Under the pieces are notes generated by a model. That model was not told the origin of the DNA. It saw only the letters and a list, made by a program, of their open reading frames with translations, and ran no database searches. DNA of 64,000 nucleotides from Martensiomyces pterosporus (Eukaryota; Kickxellomycota; Kickxellomycetes; Kickxellales; Kickxellaceae): contig MU603961.1 in the NCBI GenBank assembly GCA_025201845.1, positions 91,738 through 155,737 of the forward strand. Reading direction: 5' to 3'. Below are positions 61,700-64,000 of the stretch, in pieces. Within the stretch, counting starts at the first letter, position 1. Every line of letters starts with the position of its first letter. Made by a program: the position numbers and the translations under genes.

Positions 61700-62218
61700 A
61701 TGTCTACCACATACACATACTTCAACAAGGATTTCTGGGGAAGGAGCGCAGTTGTGTACGAGGGCGTTCTCAAGGACTTGCCCAAGGCCAGCGAGAATCC
61801 ACAGCCAGCATACCTGGTTGATATCCAATGGAGAAGTATCACGGTCAGCGAGGTCACCACGCACGGCACGCGCGAGCTCGTGTCTGGCAAATTTGAGGGG
61901 TTCTGGCAAAGATCCGCGGTTATCCACGGGTACCACTCCATCGCCACAGCCAAGAACAGGTCTGTCCTACGCAGCGGCTGGTCGTTTGTGGACTACTCTA
62001 GCAACGAGTACACCTGGCGCGTCTCGCCACTAAACAACACGTTTACGCTGACAGACATCAACGGAACCACAATTGCAATATTCCATCGCAACGCCTGGAA
62101 GATAAAAAAGACGGGAACACTCGACATCGTCGTCAAGGTGCCCGAGTCGCTGCTCGTACTGATTCTGGTCACTTGCAAGTTTGTGCACAACACTGCCAAG
62201 GCGAACGAGCACCACTAG
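61700..62218 (+). CDS. Small tubby/LURP-one-like beta-barrel protein
   Basis: 172 residues, single exon. Alternating beta strands run throughout (AYLVDIQWRSITVSEVTTHG, SAVIHGYHSIATAK, YTWRVSPLNNTFTLTDINGT, TIAIFHRNAWKIKKTGTLDI) and the chain ends with a hydrophobic helix (PESLLVLILVTCKFVHN). Strands wrapped around one C-terminal helix are characteristic of the tubby C-terminal/LURP-one/scramblase-like fold, common in fungi as DUF6593-type proteins. Fold assignment is inference from pattern; no catalytic motif is visible and function is unknown. Lipid binding is possible. Confidence 0.6.
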   Translation: MSTTYTYFNKDFWGRSAVVYEGVLKDLPKASENPQPAYLVDIQWRSITVSEVTTHGTRELVSGKFEGFWQRSAVIHGYHSIATAKNRSVLRSGWSFVDYSSNEYTWRVSPLNNTFTLTDINGTTIAIFHRNAWKIKKTGTLDIVVKVPESLLVLILVTCKFVHNTAKANEHH

Positions 62219-62540
62219 TGCCTGCTCCTCTCCGGTGTCGTGCAGCCCATGTGTTTACAATCCATTTCTAATGCCTGGCTAGATTGGTAATAACAAGCCC
62301 CAAGCCTGGCCGTGCCCACCAAGCCAGCCTTATAAATCAAGCGCACGCTTGCGAGTCAGGGGGGAAAGGCAGTGCAGCCGTGCGGGCTGGTGATTCGTCA
62401 GGAGCGCTGCAGACATTTGTCATCTCCAGGCGTGCCGCCAGGAGTAGGTCTGGGCAACCCTAAACCGCAGACTTCCTTAAAAGGGGCCCAGCAGGGTGGC
62501 CTGGTGCACCTGGCTCTCCTGGTTTTTGCGTTGCTAGCAA
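62219..62540. other. Intergenic region upstream of the glutathione transferase
   Basis: 322 bp between two plus-strand genes, with a TTATAAATC element at 62330-62338, about 200 bp before the downstream ATG. No gene seen. Confidence 0.5.
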
Positions 62541-63680
62541 ATGCTATCTCTACGAACACCATCTCTCAGGGTCGCCTCCATTCGTGCTCTTTCCAGCCTT
62601 CGACTACTTCCACGCCCAGCGCTACCACACACCACAGGCTCTCCACAGCAGCACCCAGCTCTACCAAGCACCAAGCCAGCCAGCATTCGCAATATGTTCA
62701 AGTCATCCGGCGACCCATCCAAGGATGTCCTAAAGTGGGCCTCCAAGGACGGCGAGTTCCGCCGCCAGGTCTCAAGCTTCCGCAGCCAGGTTGAGGCAAG
62801 CCCCGATGCCGAGTTCCCTGCCGAGGCTGGTCGCTACCATCTCTATGTCAGCTATGCATGCCCCTGGGCGCATCGCACGCTCATTGTGCGCAAGCTCAAG
62901 GGACTCGAGAAGCTCATTAGCGTCTCTGTCGTGCACTACCTTCTGGGTCCCAATGGGTGGGAGTTTGCCTCGCCGGATGAGGTCCCTGGCGCCACTCTCG
63001 ACGACATCAACGGCGTCAAGTACATCCGCGAGCTGTACTTCAAGGCAGAGCCCGAGTACTCCGCCCGCTACACGGTTCCCGTTCTGTGGGACAAGAAGAA
63101 GCAGACAATCGTCAACAACGAGAGCTCCGAGATCATTCGCATTTTCAACACCGCATTCGACGGCCTGGTGGAGCCCGAGTACCGCGGAATCAACTTCTAC
63201 CCCGAGGACCTGCGTGCGCAAATCGACGAGGTGAACGAGTGGATCTACGATACTGTCAACAACGGTGTGTACAAATCGGGCTTTGCAACGAAGCAGGAGG
63301 TGTACGAGAACCACTGCCGCACCTTGTTCGAGTCGCTTGACCGCATCGAGGATATCCTGGCCAAGAGCGAGTTCCTTGTGGGTGACCGCTTGACGGAGGC
63401 CGACTTGCGCCTGTTCACCACCATCGTCCGCTTCGACCCTGTCTACCACGGCCATTTCAAGTGCAATCTGAAGCAGATTGCCACGGGCTATCCCAACATT
63501 CTCCGGTGGACCCGCGAGGTCTACCAGCTCCCCGGCATTAAGGAGACTGTCAACATGGAGCACATCAAGAAGCACTACTACATGAGCCACACGATGATCA
63601 ACCCTACCCAGGTCGTTCCCCTGAACAACGGCCCCGACCTTGACTCGCCTGTGGTGAAGCCCGCCAAGCGCCCCTACTGA
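62541..63680 (+). CDS. Omega-class glutathione S-transferase / glutathionyl-hydroquinone reductase (ECM4/Gto type)
   Basis: 379 residues from the ATG at 62541. The first 51 residues are Arg/Ser/Leu/Pro-rich without acids, like a mitochondrial presequence; a second in-frame ATG at 62694 (Met52) starts the conserved protein. The catalytic motif YACPWAHR (Cys107) identifies the Xi/omega-like family. It continues with FASPDEVPGATLDDINGVKY, the YTVPVLWDKK thioredoxin-fold strand, NNESSEIIRIFN, and the C-terminal helical domain ending YYMSHTMINPTQVVP. These enzymes reduce glutathionyl-(hydro)quinones and some disulfides; yeast Ecm4/Gto2 and Gto1 are cytosolic and peroxisomal, bacterial YqjG is similar. 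Two starts could give mitochondrial and cytosolic forms. Confidence 0.93.
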   Translation: MLSLRTPSLRVASIRALSSLRLLPRPALPHTTGSPQQHPALPSTKPASIRNMFKSSGDPSKDVLKWASKDGEFRRQVSSFRSQVEASPDAEFPAEAGRYHLYVSYACPWAHRTLIVRKLKGLEKLISVSVVHYLLGPNGWEFASPDEVPGATLDDINGVKYIRELYFKAEPEYSARYTVPVLWDKKKQTIVNNESSEIIRIFNTAFDGLVEPEYRGINFYPEDLRAQIDEVNEWIYDTVNNGVYKSGFATKQEVYENHCRTLFESLDRIEDILAKSEFLVGDRLTEADLRLFTTIVRFDPVYHGHFKCNLKQIATGYPNILRWTREVYQLPGIKETVNMEHIKKHYYMSHTMINPTQVVPLNNGPDLDSPVVKPAKRPY

Positions 63681-63788
63681 GCACTGGCTGACTAGCTGGC
63701 AGGGTTTATTGTATTCTTTTTTGTCTGCTTACAACAACAGCCATTCCAAAGCATAAAGGAAAGGAAAGTGGAGGTGTAAAATCGGCAT

Positions 63789-64000
63789 TCATGGCCGTGT
63801 TCTGGCAACGCACGGCTCTGTAACCAGAAGAGGCTCCAGTTCTTCGACTGGCTGCTCGCTGAGTGTGTCTCTTTCGGTGGTATCGGCAGCTGGCTGCTTC
63901 TCATCTGGCGACCAGGCAATCTGGCGGTGTGCGAATGAGTTTCTGTGTCCATGGCCTCTCCTCCCGCTGCTGCTGGTGCGTGAGAACTCGTATCTACAGA
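63789..64000 (-). CDS. 3' end of a gene running off the right edge
   Basis: Reading the minus strand from the window edge, one frame is open for 70 codons to a TGA at 63791-63789. Its sequence is protein-like: YEFSRTSSSGRRGHGHRNSF, then AHRQIAWSPDEKQPAADTTE and RDTLSEQPVEELEPLLVTEP. Arg/Ser/Glu-rich composition fits a disordered C-terminal tail. The alternative frames contain stops or Cys/His noise. A CTGTAG at the extreme edge could be a splice acceptor. No family can be assigned. Confidence 0.5.
   Translation of the reverse strand, partial: CRYEFSRTSSSGRRGHGHRNSFAHRQIAWSPDEKQPAADTTERDTLSEQPVEELEPLLVTEPCVARTRP

Noticed and set aside
1..64000. tRNA genes, rRNA, CRISPR arrays, transposon ends
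   Set aside because: A scan of the gene-free stretches for B-box-like GGTTCGANTCC, spaced direct repeats, reverse-transcriptase or transposase motifs found nothing convincing; a covariance-model search would be needed to exclude short RNAs.

Overview
The window looks like nuclear DNA of a filamentous fungus. Genes are dense and lie on both strands. Several are interrupted by short GT-AG introns, often with a CTAAT-like branch site. The gene content is fungal: a velvet regulator, COX13, Ost5, Ctf4, Dia2/Pof3 and Mak5 homologues. Coding sequence is GC-rich, and many proteins carry long Ser/Gln/Ala/Asp low-complexity tails. An Rrm4-like RNA-binding protein, a GH46 chitosanase and a large LRR protein without an obvious F-box point (inference, not proof) to an early-diverging lineage such as Kickxellomycotina. 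I saw no rRNA, tRNA, CRISPR array or transposon.

Layout. 1.4-12.4 kb: an Rrm4-like protein with three RRMs and MLLE domains (-), the Fe-S scaffold ISU1 (+), a nuclear-looking protein with two PCNA-binding motifs and a SUMO-binding motif (-), an unrecognised 783-residue protein (+), and a small Dabb protein (-). 12.5-23 kb: an AAAP amino-acid transporter (-), a membrane PHP-domain phosphoesterase (+), COX13 (+), a UBR7/Mlo2-like protein (-), the complex I PSST subunit NDUFS7 (+), and a secreted GH46 chitosanase (-). 23.8-30.9 kb: a ten-exon mitochondrial-type valyl-tRNA synthetase (+) whose 3' end can be read in two ways. 30.9-35.7 kb: a gene-poor block with microsatellites and one orphan candidate exon. 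35.7-38.6 kb: a velvet protein (+) and an SLC35F6-like transporter (+).

38.9-53.3 kb is the most coherent block: the ribosome-biogenesis helicase MAK5/DDX24 (-), the replisome hub CTF4/WDHD1 (+), a small unknown (+), TFIIIC subunit 6 (-), the replisome F-box protein DIA2/Pof3 (-) and a RecQ helicase (-). CTF4 is broken by a 10-N gap flanked by two almost identical 510-bp copies, clearly an assembly seam. Collapsing one copy by coordinates restores a continuous 1067-codon frame. 53.7-64 kb: OST5 (+), SNAPC4 (-), an LRR protein (-), a TatD-family nuclease (-), a tubby/LURP-like small protein (+), an omega-class glutathione transferase of the ECM4 type (+), and the C-terminal end of a further gene (-) running off the right edge.

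Functional themes are mitochondrial biogenesis (ISU1, COX13, NDUFS7, valyl-tRNA synthetase), replication and genome stability (the PIP/SIM protein, CTF4, DIA2, RecQ) and Pol III/snRNA transcription (TFIIIC6, SNAPC4). Gene identities come from reading the conceptual proteins; no database search was possible.
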